Assembly: GCA_903922605.1 (NCBI GenBank)
Contig: CAIXUG010000061.1
Location: 62,001 to 126,000 of the forward strand
DNA length: 64,000 nucleotides
Reading direction: 5' to 3'
DNA from: an uncultured Verrucomicrobiota bacterium
GTDB taxonomy: Bacteria > Verrucomicrobiota > Verrucomicrobiia > Limisphaerales > UBA9464
A program made the translations under genes and the position numbers. Under the pieces are notes generated by a model, which saw nothing but the letters and a program-made list of their open reading frames with translations, did not search any database and was not told the origin of the DNA. Numbering within the stretch: position 1 is the stretch's first letter; every line of letters starts with the position of its first letter. Of the stretch, positions 33,758-42,204 are shown one piece after another.

Positions 33758-35248
33758 TTAACCGGCGTTCACTCCGGCCATCAGGCGCATCAGTGCAGGC
33801 TGCGTCGCGTCGACACGCGGCAGCACGCCGGCGACCTGGCCGCCGCGCATCACGAGGATGCGCCGGCTCAGGTTCATCACTTCAGGCAGTTCGCTGGAGA
33901 TGACCAGCAGGGCCAGACCAGCGCAGGCCAGTTCGTCGAGCAGCTTGTGAATCTCCGCCTTCGCGCCGACATCCACGCCGCGCGTCGGCTCGTCCACGAT
34001 GAGCACGCCGCAATCCCGGGCCACCCATTTGGCCAGGGCGATCTTCTGCTGGTTGCCGCCGCTCAGGCCGGCAATCACGGCCTCCAGCGAGGGCGTCTTC
34101 ACGCGCAATCGGTCGGCGTAACGCTGCGCCATCCCCTGCTCCTCCTTGCGCCGTATGAAGCCGAAGCTCACCAGCTTGCCGAGCGCGGCCAGCGAGGTGT
34201 TTTCGCGGCAGTTCATCGAGAGCACGAGGCCAAGCCGCTTGCGGTCCTCCGGCAGCAGGCCGATGCCGGCCCCCAGCGCGGCCTGCACGTCGCCGAGGGG
34301 CAGCTCACGACCACGGACAAACACGCGCCCGGTCGCGTTGGGATCCAGGCCGAAGACCGCCTGCGCGACTTCGCTGCGGCCCGCCCCGACAAGGCCGGCA
34401 AATCCCAGCACCTCTCCCGCCCGCAGCGTGAAGCTCACGTCGCGGAACTTGCCTGGAGAACTCAGCCCCGCGACGCGCAGCATCTCCTCGCCGGGCTCAT
34501 GGGTCAGGTGCGCCGGCTCATGCGTGAGCACTTCGCGCCCGATCATCTGGTGGATGACCCGGTCGTTGCAGGTGTCAGGAATCTTCTCCGTCGCCACATG
34601 GCGTCCGTCGCGGAGCACAGTAATGGCGTCGCAGAGCCGGAAGATTTCCTCCATGCGATGCGACACGTACAGCACGGTGATGCCGCGCGCCTTGAGGTCG
34701 CCGAGCAGTTTGAACAGGTGCTCGCTCTCGGCGGTCGAGAGCGAACTGGTCGGCTCGTCAAAGACGATGACCCGGGCGCCCGTGCCGACAGCAGCGGCGA
34801 TCTGCACCAGCTGCTCCTGACCGGTCGAGAGCTGGCCGATGGGCTGGTTCACGTCGAAGCTCGCGCCAATCTCCGCCAGCATCGAGCGCGCGCGGGCACA
34901 CATGGCGGCACGATTCACCCAGCCGGCCGTTGATGGCATGTCGCCCAGGCAGAGGTTTTCCGCAATCGAGAGATTGGGGCAGAAAGCCAGCTCCTGGTGT
35001 ACCATCGCAATGCCCAGCCGGCGGGCGTGCAACGGGTCCGTGGGGGCGATCGCGCTGTCTTCGAGGCGTATTTCACCGCCATCCGCCGTGTAAACGCCGG
35101 CCAGGATCTTGCCGAGCGTGCTCTTGCCCGCCCCGTTTTCCCCCATCAGTGCGTGGCAGCTGCCACGCTCGACGCTGAAGCTCACCCCATCGAGCGCCTG
35201 CACGCCGGGGAAACGCTTGGTGATGCCGGTGAAATTCAGGAAGGCCAT
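33758..35248 (-). CDS. Sugar ABC importer ATPase (RbsA/XylG/MglA type, two ABC domains)
   Basis: 496 residues, two fused ATPase halves. The first has Walker A GENGAGKSTLGKIL, signature LSTGQEQLVQIAAA and Walker B VIVFDEPTSSLS. The second has a degenerate Walker A (GLVGAGRSEVAQAVFG), signature LSGGNQQKIALAKW and Walker B LIVDEPTRGVD. This asymmetry is normal for the CUT2 family. It energises uptake of a monosaccharide or cyclitol. Its own permease and binding protein are not adjacent, but a CUT2 permease and binding protein lie about 25 kb away at 60.6-62.7 kb without an ATPase, so they may be partners. Confidence 0.94.
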   Translation of the reverse strand: MAFLNFTGITKRFPGVQALDGVSFSVERGSCHALMGENGAGKSTLGKILAGVYTADGGEIRLEDSAIAPTDPLHARRLGIAMVHQELAFCPNLSIAENLCLGDMPSTAGWVNRAAMCARARSMLAEIGASFDVNQPIGQLSTGQEQLVQIAAAVGTGARVIVFDEPTSSLSTAESEHLFKLLGDLKARGITVLYVSHRMEEIFRLCDAITVLRDGRHVATEKIPDTCNDRVIHQMIGREVLTHEPAHLTHEPGEEMLRVAGLSSPGKFRDVSFTLRAGEVLGFAGLVGAGRSEVAQAVFGLDPNATGRVFVRGRELPLGDVQAALGAGIGLLPEDRKRLGLVLSMNCRENTSLAALGKLVSFGFIRRKEEQGMAQRYADRLRVKTPSLEAVIAGLSGGNQQKIALAKWVARDCGVLIVDEPTRGVDVGAKAEIHKLLDELACAGLALLVISSELPEVMNLSRRILVMRGGQVAGVLPRVDATQPALMRLMAGVNAG

Positions 35249-35345
35249 GGTGGACGAGGAATCCTAGCCAGACTGGAAGGATACGCCACGAAGAATGCGC
35301 CGGCCGATCACCACCAAAGATTTGCCCCGGGCAACGGATCAACGT

Positions 35346-36263
35346 TCACGGCGCGATTTCCGAGGCGTCCAGCTTCGCATTGCTGACCGGACCATCCCAA
35401 CGCTTGCTGGTATTGGCCGGGATGGTGGTGCCGCTGAATACGTTGTAGAACTGCCCCCAAATGAGCTGGCTCGGCTTGGTGCCGGCGGAATGGCCATCCA
35501 CATAGACGGTGTTCACCCGCTGGTTGTGCTTCTTCATCTGCGATTGGAACCGGAAGTTCTCATTCCCGGTGGCGGTGGTCGCATTGGGGAAGGAACCGCT
35601 GGCCCAATAATCGTCCAGCCAGGCCGCATCCGCCTTTTCATTGCCGACGCCGCCGCCGATGTCCTTCGGATTGTCGGTCCCGTTCACCTCGGTCACCGCC
35701 AGCACCTCCGACGGGCGCTCAACGCTCGAGGCTTTGAAGTTCCTGGGCGGAGTGCCATTCCCGCCGAAGACGCCTAGATAGTTGAATCCGTAGGAAAGAA
35801 AGCCCGTGATCACCGGGTTGAACTCGCCCGGCTCGGACTTGTAGGTGAGCCCACGCCGTTTCTTGGGACAAACCCAGACCTTCGGGCTGCCCGTGTAGTT
35901 GGACATCACGCTGGCCGGGGTGCGCAGCCACTCGCCGCCGGAGTTCAGGCCCCGCGAATTCTTGTAGGGGCCGCCCGCCCACCACTGGTTCGGAAAGACG
36001 TCCAGGTTGTCACCGGAATACATGAGCATCGCCAGGCCGATCTGGTGGGTGTTGCTCAGGCACGCGGCACTGTTGCCCTTGTCCTTCGCCTTGCTCAGGG
36101 CCGGCAGCAGCATGCCCGCCAGGATCGCGATGATGGCGATCACCACGAGCAGCTCGATCAGGGTGAAGCCACGGGCCTGGGCCTGACAGTCGGTCCTGAG
36201 AGATTTATCAGGGAACACGCCATCCGAATAGCAGGACGCCGGGTCAACCAAGGGGGAGTGCAT
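35346..36263 (-). CDS. Prepilin-type protein with H-x9-DG motif
   Basis: 305 residues. Prepilin site [19 protein letters not shown] with Glu+5 at about residue 37, then [20 protein letters not shown]. The C-terminus contains [12 protein letters not shown], an exact H-x9-DG match. Secreted or membrane-held pseudopilin-like protein of unknown role; such genes are scattered in many copies in Verrucomicrobia. The leader before the cleavage site is long (about 30 residues), and no shorter in-frame ATG is obvious. Confidence 0.92.
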   Translation of the reverse strand: MHSPLVDPASCYSDGVFPDKSLRTDCQAQARGFTLIELLVVIAIIAILAGMLLPALSKAKDKGNSAACLSNTHQIGLAMLMYSGDNLDVFPNQWWAGGPYKNSRGLNSGGEWLRTPASVMSNYTGSPKVWVCPKKRRGLTYKSEPGEFNPVITGFLSYGFNYLGVFGGNGTPPRNFKASSVERPSEVLAVTEVNGTDNPKDIGGGVGNEKADAAWLDDYWASGSFPNATTATGNENFRFQSQMKKHNQRVNTVYVDGHSAGTKPSQLIWGQFYNVFSGTTIPANTSKRWDGPVSNAKLDASEIAP

Positions 36264-36308
36264 GCCCGTTTCTCCCTCGCCGGACCGAAACTGGCAAGCC
36301 CCGTCGTG

Positions 36309-36406
36309 TTCGTAATCGTAATCGTAATCCTCCTCTTAATCTTACTCAGGGCAACAAAGGCGCGGAGGCAGGCTATTAAGAGCAGGATTAAGATTAGGAT
36401 CAGGAT
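36309..36406. repeat. 32-bp imperfect inverted repeat with hexamer tandem units
   Basis: The left arm (36309-36340) begins with three exact CGTAAT units (36311-36328). The right arm (36375-36406) is its reverse complement at 26 of 32 positions. It sits between the prepilin and L-fuconate dehydratase genes and runs seven bases into the end of the latter. Confidence 0.65.
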
Positions 36407-37710
36407 GCGGCACCATGCCAAGCGCTCCCATTCGGATAGGCAAACTCCGCGCGACTGGCGGCGAGTATCTCGGTGCTGTAGCCGGGCAGCTGCGGCACCA
36501 GGTAGCGGGCGTTCTGGATGCGGCAGGGTTCGGCGAAATGTTCGTGCAGGTGGTCCACGAACTCACAGACGCGGCCGTCCCACGAGCCGCTCACGCTGAT
36601 GAAATCCACCATCGAAAGGTGCTGCACAAACTCGCACAGGCCGACGCCGCCGGCGTGCGGGCATACGGGCACACCGAACTTGGCGGCCAGCAGCAGCACG
36701 GCAAGGTTCTCGTTCACACCACCGAGCCGGCACGAGTCGATCTGGCAAAACGCAATCGCGCGGGCCTGCAACAGCTGCTTGAAGAGGATGCGGTTCATGC
36801 CGTGCTCGCCAGTGGCCACCCCGATGCCGAACGGTTCCATCGCCCGGGCAATGGCGGCGTGACCGAGCACGTCGTCGGGCGAGGTCGGCTCCTCGATCCA
36901 CCACGGCTGGAAGCGCGCCAGCTCCTTCATCCAGGCAATGGCCTGCGGCACGTCCCAGACCTGGTTGGCGTCCACCATCAGTTTCCGTTCCCAGCCGATC
37001 TCCTCCCGGATGATCGTCAGGCGGCGCACGTCATCGGCCAGATTGCGGCCCACCTTCACCTTGATGTGGGTCCACCCTTCGGCCACGGCCTCGCGGCAAA
37101 GGCGGCGGATCTTGTCGTCCGGATAGCCGAGCCAGCCAGCGCTCGTGGTGTAAGCGGGATAGCCCTCGGCCTCCAGCTGGGCCACGCGGGCGGCCTTGGT
37201 CGGCGCCTGTTGCTGGAGCAGGGCCAGCGCTTCCTCCGGTGTCAGCGCGTCGGTGAGGTATCGAAAATCCACGCACCGGACGAACTCCTCCGGTGTGAAA
37301 TCCGCGACCAGCCGCCAGAGCGGTTTCCCAACGGACTTGGCGTGGAGATCCCATAGCGCATTCACGATGGCCGCGAGCGCGAGATGCACCGCGCCCTTGT
37401 CCGGACCGATCCACCGGAGCTGCGAATCGTTGTTCAGCGAATGCCAGAACGCGCCCTGGTTCGCGATGAACTCCTCCAGCGTACGACCCACGATCAGATG
37501 TTCATGGGCGCGGATGGCGGCACAGACGATCTCGTTGCCACGACCGATCGTGAACGACGAGCCGTGGCCTTCCAAGGGCGGCGCATCGGTGTGCAACACG
37601 ACGTAGGCCGACGAATAATCCGGGTCGGGGTTCATGGCGTCCGAACCGTCCAACTCGCGCGAGGTGGGGAAGCGGATGTCTTCGATGGTCAGGCCGGTGA
37701 TACGGGGCAT
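36400..37710 (-). CDS. fucD: L-fuconate dehydratase (enolase superfamily)
   Basis: 436 residues. It dehydrates L-fuconate to 2-keto-3-deoxy-L-fuconate in L-fucose breakdown. Family-specific start [20 protein letters not shown] and [10 protein letters not shown]; catalytic KVKVG on strand 2, metal ligands at [18 protein letters not shown] and GVATGEHG, and [15 protein letters not shown] with SGSW at the C-terminus. I chose the ATG at 37710 because the frame upstream runs into a 7-bp tandem repeat. No other fucose genes are adjacent; the ABC ATPase lies one gene away. Confidence 0.93.
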   Translation of the reverse strand: MPRITGLTIEDIRFPTSRELDGSDAMNPDPDYSSAYVVLHTDAPPLEGHGSSFTIGRGNEIVCAAIRAHEHLIVGRTLEEFIANQGAFWHSLNNDSQLRWIGPDKGAVHLALAAIVNALWDLHAKSVGKPLWRLVADFTPEEFVRCVDFRYLTDALTPEEALALLQQQAPTKAARVAQLEAEGYPAYTTSAGWLGYPDDKIRRLCREAVAEGWTHIKVKVGRNLADDVRRLTIIREEIGWERKLMVDANQVWDVPQAIAWMKELARFQPWWIEEPTSPDDVLGHAAIARAMEPFGIGVATGEHGMNRILFKQLLQARAIAFCQIDSCRLGGVNENLAVLLLAAKFGVPVCPHAGGVGLCEFVQHLSMVDFISVSGSWDGRVCEFVDHLHEHFAEPCRIQNARYLVPQLPGYSTEILAASRAEFAYPNGSAWHGAAS

Positions 37711-37725
37711 GGTGCGTGTGGCTGC

Positions 37726-37767
37726 TTGAACGTTGAACGTCCAACGTTGAACGTTCAACGTTCAAAG
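37726..37767. repeat. Six-unit 7-bp tandem repeat, self-palindromic
   Basis: Six consecutive heptamers in register: TTGAACG twice, TCCAACG, TTGAACG, TTCAACG, TTCAAAG. Because AACGTT is its own reverse complement, the array can fold on itself. It lies between divergent genes (fucD and a glycosyltransferase-like gene). Confidence 0.88.
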
Positions 37768-37894
37768 AGCGGCCAAGGGCGGCGGCATATTCGAAAAGTT
37801 GCGCCGAACGTCCCGCGACAGGCCGCAAGTTCCCTTTGCCTGCTCCCGCCTCCCGAAGCCAAGCTGCGCGGGTGCCACGGGCGACAAACCAGCC

Positions 37895-38905
37895 ATGAAG
37901 ACCATTTTCTGCCTCGCCGAAGACCGCCGCGGAGCCGAGATCGGGCTCAAGCTGGCGATCCTTTCCCTGGCCGAGCACTGTCCCGGCGTTCCCGTCGTGC
38001 TGCACCGGCCCGACCCCATTCCCTCTTTCGTGGAGTGGCTGAAGACACATCCGCAGGTGCGACTTGTCACGGAACCTCTGCCCGGAGCCAATGACTGGAA
38101 CTGCAAACCGCACGCGCTGCTGCCCCTGCTCCCGGATGATGACGAGACCCAGGCCGTCTGGATCGATTCCGACATCATGGTCACGCGCGATCCCCGGCCG
38201 CTGTTCGCCTCGGTCTCGCCGCAGACCCTCATCCTCGCCCAGGAGGCGATCACCCAGACACACCAGGGCACCGGCATCCGTACCCGGGGCTGGGAGCTGC
38301 CGGTCGGCCGCGAGTTCCCCCGCACCTTCAACAGCTGCGTGATCCGCACCACGCGTCATCACCGCCGCCTGTTGCAGCGCTGGCGGGAATTGCTGGAAGA
38401 CCCGCGCTACATCGCGGCGTGCGAGGTGCCCGTGGCCGACATCGAGAAAATGCCGCCTCATCTCTGGTGCGATCAGGACGTGCTGAACGCGCTGATCGGC
38501 GCGGCGGAATTCGCGGACATGCCGGTCCGCCCGCTCGCCCATGCCCGTGAGCTGCTGCACACCGGCGGCGCACTGGGCTTCACGGTGGGCGAACGCCTGC
38601 GCGGGCTGTTCCTGCCCGTGCCGACCTTTCTGCATGCCATCGCAGGCAAGCCGTGGGTTTTGCTCTCGCCTGAAATCCGCCAGCCAGGCCGGTACGCCGC
38701 CTTCCGCCGGCTTCAGCAGGAGCTTTCGCCCTTTGTCGCCCATGCGCGCCGCTATCGCGACCAGGTAGGGGAACCGACCCCGTGGTTCGATGAGCACACA
38801 CACCTCGGCACGGCCCTGCGCATCGCCGGTCTGGGTAACTGGGCCCTTCGCGGGCTGCCGATCACCGTTGCCGTCACGGTGGCGCGCAAGCTGAAGATGG
38901 CGTGA
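37895..38905 (+). CDS. Glycosyltransferase-like protein (GT-A, DxD)
   Basis: 336 residues from the ATG at 37895. N-terminal alpha/beta unit MKTIFCLAEDRRGAE, LSLAEHCPGVPVVLHRP, then KPHALLPLL and VWIDSDIMVTRDP with the DxD metal site, and WCDQDVLNALI downstream. The pattern fits GT8-like or related nucleotide-diphospho-sugar transferases, but I cannot assign a family firmly. The upstream in-frame extension has no conserved character. Single gene. Confidence 0.7.
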   Translation: MKTIFCLAEDRRGAEIGLKLAILSLAEHCPGVPVVLHRPDPIPSFVEWLKTHPQVRLVTEPLPGANDWNCKPHALLPLLPDDDETQAVWIDSDIMVTRDPRPLFASVSPQTLILAQEAITQTHQGTGIRTRGWELPVGREFPRTFNSCVIRTTRHHRRLLQRWRELLEDPRYIAACEVPVADIEKMPPHLWCDQDVLNALIGAAEFADMPVRPLAHARELLHTGGALGFTVGERLRGLFLPVPTFLHAIAGKPWVLLSPEIRQPGRYAAFRRLQQELSPFVAHARRYRDQVGEPTPWFDEHTHLGTALRIAGLGNWALRGLPITVAVTVARKLKMA

Positions 38906-38931
38906 CCAAGAGCAAGCTGGGGAGCAGCGGT

Positions 38932-38985
38932 GAAAGGGTGCAGGGGTGATTTCGCGCACGCGCCCTTTCTCCCCTGCCCCCTTTC
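38932..38985. repeat. Short imperfect inverted repeat
   Basis: Arms gaaagggtgcaggggtga (from 38932) and tctcccctgccccctttc (38968-38985) are complementary apart from two mismatches. It could act as a weak bidirectional terminator, but no T run follows. Confidence 0.5.
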
Positions 38986-39045
38986 TCCCCCACTTCCGCG
39001 AAATCTTCCTGCCTTTCGCGGCGCGACCGGTTCAAACTTCGGCGC

Positions 39046-40986
39046 GTGAGAATCCTGTTGCTGTTCAGCCTGATCGCCTGGCTCCCCCTACGCGCCGCCG
39101 ACTGGCAGACCCTCTTCGACGGCCAGTCCCTCGCCGGCTGGCGGATTGCCGAATTTGCCGGACACGGCGATGTCGAAGTGACCGGAGGTGCGGTGGTGCT
39201 GAATCAGGGCACCCTGACCGGCATCAATTACACCAACCCGACGCCGACCGTGGATTACGAGGTCGAATGGGAGGCTCGGCGCACGCAGGGACTCGATTTC
39301 TTCAGCGGACTCACGTTTCCCGTGAAGGACAGCTTTGCCACGTTCATCAATGGTGGCTGGGGCGGGGCCGTGGTCGGGATTTCGTCCATCAACGGCAACG
39401 ATGCCTCGCACAACGAGACCACTTCCTACCATCGCTTCAAGACTGGCCAGTGGTACCGCTTCCGCCTTGCCGTCACAGCCACCAATCTGAGCGCCTGGAT
39501 CGATGGGGAACGGGTCGTCAATGCCGACATCACGGGCAAGACGATCACGCTGCGACCCGGGGAGATTGAGCAGAGCAAGCCGTTCGGCTTCGCCAACTGG
39601 AGCACGACGGCGGAACTGCGCGGCATCCGGCTGCGGAAACTGGAAGCCGTTTCAAAGCCGGGCACCACCACCGAAGCATCCGCCTACCAACTGCCCGAAA
39701 GCATCGTGACCGCCGCCGACCGGCTCATCACGGCGGCAACCAACAGCGACTTCCCCTACCGGCGGCTCGCCGAATTGTGTGACACCTTTGGCCCGCGTTT
39801 CACCGGCACGACCAACCTGGAGGAGGCGATTGACTGGATTCTCGCGCAGATGCGCGCGGATGGGTTCGACACGGTTCGGGGCGAACCGGTAATGGTACCG
39901 CACTGGGTGCGCGGTTCGGAATCTGTCGAGCTGCTCAAGCCGCGTCGGGAAATGCTGCCGATGCTGGGATTGGGCGGGAGCATCGGAACCCCTTGGGGTG
40001 GCATCACTGCACCGGTGTTTGTCGTGCATTCGGTGGCGGAGCTGACCAACCACGCCGCTCAGGCAGCGGGCAAGATCGTCGTTTTTGACGTCCCGTACAC
40101 CGACTACGGCGAGACGGTCGCCATCCGCGTCAACGGCGCGGTGCACGCGGCCAGGGCCGGTGCCAAGGCCAGCCTGATCCGCAGTATCACGCCCTTCGCC
40201 CTGCGCACACCGCATACCGGTGTCATGTCCTACGAGACGAACGTGACCAAGATTCCCCATGCCGCGCTTGCGCCCGAAGATACGGCCCGGTTTGCCCGCT
40301 GGCAGGATCGCGGCATCACGCCAGTGGTGCGGCTGAAAATGTCGGCCCGGACGCGGAAGGATGTGCCCTCGCGCAATGTCGTGGCCGAGCTGCGTGGCCG
40401 GGAGAAGCCAGACGAGATCATCGTGATCGGCGGCCACGTAGATTCCTGGGATGTCGGCCAGGGTGCGCAGGATGACGGCGGCGGCTGCCTGGCGGCCTGG
40501 GAAGCCGTCCGGCTGATGAAGCAGCTCGGCCTGCGCCCGCGCCGGACCGTACGCGTGGTGCTCTGGACCAACGAGGAGACGGGCGGTGCCGGCTCCAAGG
40601 CCTATCACAAGGCGCATCTCGCAGAAATGCCGAAGCATGTCGCCGCCATCGAGACCGATATTGGCACCTTCGCACCGGAAGGGTTCGGCTTCACCGGCAG
40701 CACCAAGGCGAACGAGGTCATCCGCGCCATCGGCGGGCTGCTGGGGCAGCGCCTTCAGGCCGGCAAGATCGTGCTGGGAGCGGGCGCGGCGGATGTCGCG
40801 CCGCTGTTGCAGGAGGGCGTCCCGAGTCTGGGCATGCGGGTCGATCGGACCCGCTACTTCTGGTATCACCACACCGCCGCCGACACGGTGGACAAGGTGG
40901 ATCCGAATGATCTGGGCCGCTGCACCGCCACGCTGGCGGTCATGGTGTACGCGCTGGCAGAACTCGACGAGCCGCTGCCGCGCTGA
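39046..40986 (+). CDS. Secreted DUF1080-M28 aminopeptidase fusion
   Basis: 646 residues with a GTG start directly before a signal peptide (RILLLFSLIAWLPLRA). Residues 20-205 are a DUF1080 / 3-keto-disaccharide hydrolase-like LamG fold (WQTLFDGQSLAGW, DYEVEWEARR, LSAWIDGERV, FGFANWSTTAELRGIRLR). Residues 225-640 are an M28 metallopeptidase of the carboxypeptidase-Q type, with an inserted PA-like segment and zinc ligands seen as VIGGHVDSWDVGQGAQDDGG, LWTNEETGG, AIETDIG and YFWYHHTAADT. Both halves look intact. Likely periplasmic or outer-membrane; the first domain may bind or process a sugar. Confidence 0.88.
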   Translation: MRILLLFSLIAWLPLRAADWQTLFDGQSLAGWRIAEFAGHGDVEVTGGAVVLNQGTLTGINYTNPTPTVDYEVEWEARRTQGLDFFSGLTFPVKDSFATFINGGWGGAVVGISSINGNDASHNETTSYHRFKTGQWYRFRLAVTATNLSAWIDGERVVNADITGKTITLRPGEIEQSKPFGFANWSTTAELRGIRLRKLEAVSKPGTTTEASAYQLPESIVTAADRLITAATNSDFPYRRLAELCDTFGPRFTGTTNLEEAIDWILAQMRADGFDTVRGEPVMVPHWVRGSESVELLKPRREMLPMLGLGGSIGTPWGGITAPVFVVHSVAELTNHAAQAAGKIVVFDVPYTDYGETVAIRVNGAVHAARAGAKASLIRSITPFALRTPHTGVMSYETNVTKIPHAALAPEDTARFARWQDRGITPVVRLKMSARTRKDVPSRNVVAELRGREKPDEIIVIGGHVDSWDVGQGAQDDGGGCLAAWEAVRLMKQLGLRPRRTVRVVLWTNEETGGAGSKAYHKAHLAEMPKHVAAIETDIGTFAPEGFGFTGSTKANEVIRAIGGLLGQRLQAGKIVLGAGAADVAPLLQEGVPSLGMRVDRTRYFWYHHTAADTVDKVDPNDLGRCTATLAVMVYALAELDEPLPR

Positions 40987-40994
40987 CTCCGAAG

Positions 40995-42047
40995 CTACCG
41001 GGTGACCCGGATGCGGAAGAATCGGGCCGCCACGTCCAGCGGCACATCCGCGGCGGCCTCGGCGCCGTCGCCGACAATCTCGTCACCGATGGGCTGCCAT
41101 GCGTTTGAATCCGGCGCGTCGGCCTGCTCGAACAGGTAAAAACCACCCGGCTGCGTCAGCGCATGCAGATGCAACTGGCCGCCGCTCAGCTCGGCGAGCA
41201 GCGGCGGAGCCTCCACCGGCACGCTGCCTCCGACCACGAACTGAAAGACCGGGCTGCTCACCCGCACGCCGTCCGTGATCTGGTTGATCTTCCAATAGTT
41301 CGTGGAACCGGAGGCCAGATTGGAAAGGTTCCACGATGAGTCAGCCGTCATACCCAGAAGCTGGGCGGCACCCAGGTTGGCCTTGGGGCCGAGATAAATT
41401 TCGTACTCCACCTTCTGCGGAATGATTTCGATCCGGACATCATCCAATATCGCCCCCCCTCGCGACGAGGGAATGCCGACTTCCATTACAAATGCCAGCG
41501 TGAAGGATTTTCCCTTCAGTGAGGAAACGTCCACGTCATGCGGTTGCCAGCCTGCGCCATCGTTTTCTCCGGCCACCCGGTCATATACCGGGGCCGAGCC
41601 GTCATCGGAAGTATACACCTGCCAGCGCATGGTGCTGTCCAGCGGGCCGCCCGGCCCAATCGTGGTCCCGTAAGTACTGTCGCTCCAGCTCAGGCGGGCC
41701 GAGCCGATCAGCCTCGGAAGTTTGACGGTTTGGACCAGATACGTCTCTCCCCCGCTCCTCCCATCCGCCGTAACGGTGACAAAGCGACTCCCTGCGGCCG
41801 CCGGCTCGTCCACACTCGAGGAACTCACCGCCCACCCTGAACTGGCATCCCAGCCAGCAGAAAACTGTTCGAAGCTGCCGTTCTGGACATAATTTGTGAG
41901 CGCTCCGGCCTCCCATGTCAAAATCACGTCCGCCGGCTGGTCGCTGGCATTGTTTTCCGGGACGATCAAGGTCGGTGGTCCCGCCACGGCGGCCAGCGCA
42001 AGGACGCAAGAGAGGGTGAAAGCCGCACAGGGCCGGGCGAAGATCAT
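40995..42047 (-). CDS. Secreted hypothetical protein with lectin-like domain
   Basis: 350 residues from the ATG at 42047, which begins a signal peptide (MIFARPCAAFTLSCVLALAA). An in-frame ATG at 42080 adds 11 residues and weakens it. Sequence pieces: PENNASDQPADVILTW (fibronectin-like start), NYVQNGSFEQFSAGWDASSG (MAM/DUF642-like carbohydrate-binding fold), another Fn3-like YEIYLGPKANLGAAQ, and a C-terminal beta domain ending RFFRIRV. No catalytic motif. It ends 8 bp from the convergent peptidase gene. Confidence 0.72.
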   Translation of the reverse strand: MIFARPCAAFTLSCVLALAAVAGPPTLIVPENNASDQPADVILTWEAGALTNYVQNGSFEQFSAGWDASSGWAVSSSSVDEPAAAGSRFVTVTADGRSGGETYLVQTVKLPRLIGSARLSWSDSTYGTTIGPGGPLDSTMRWQVYTSDDGSAPVYDRVAGENDGAGWQPHDVDVSSLKGKSFTLAFVMEVGIPSSRGGAILDDVRIEIIPQKVEYEIYLGPKANLGAAQLLGMTADSSWNLSNLASGSTNYWKINQITDGVRVSSPVFQFVVGGSVPVEAPPLLAELSGGQLHLHALTQPGGFYLFEQADAPDSNAWQPIGDEIVGDGAEAAADVPLDVAARFFRIRVTR

Positions 42048-42204
42048 GATCGGGCCGGGAACCTGCCTGACACCCGACATTCATGTCAAACCAGGTCCGG
42101 TTAAGCTGGGATCACAGACGGTCGGCCGACCGGCCGCGACGGCACCTGTATGAAAGCCAGGTCGCTCAAGCCGGGTGAGGCCAGACGTGGCATTCAAACC
42201 GGCT

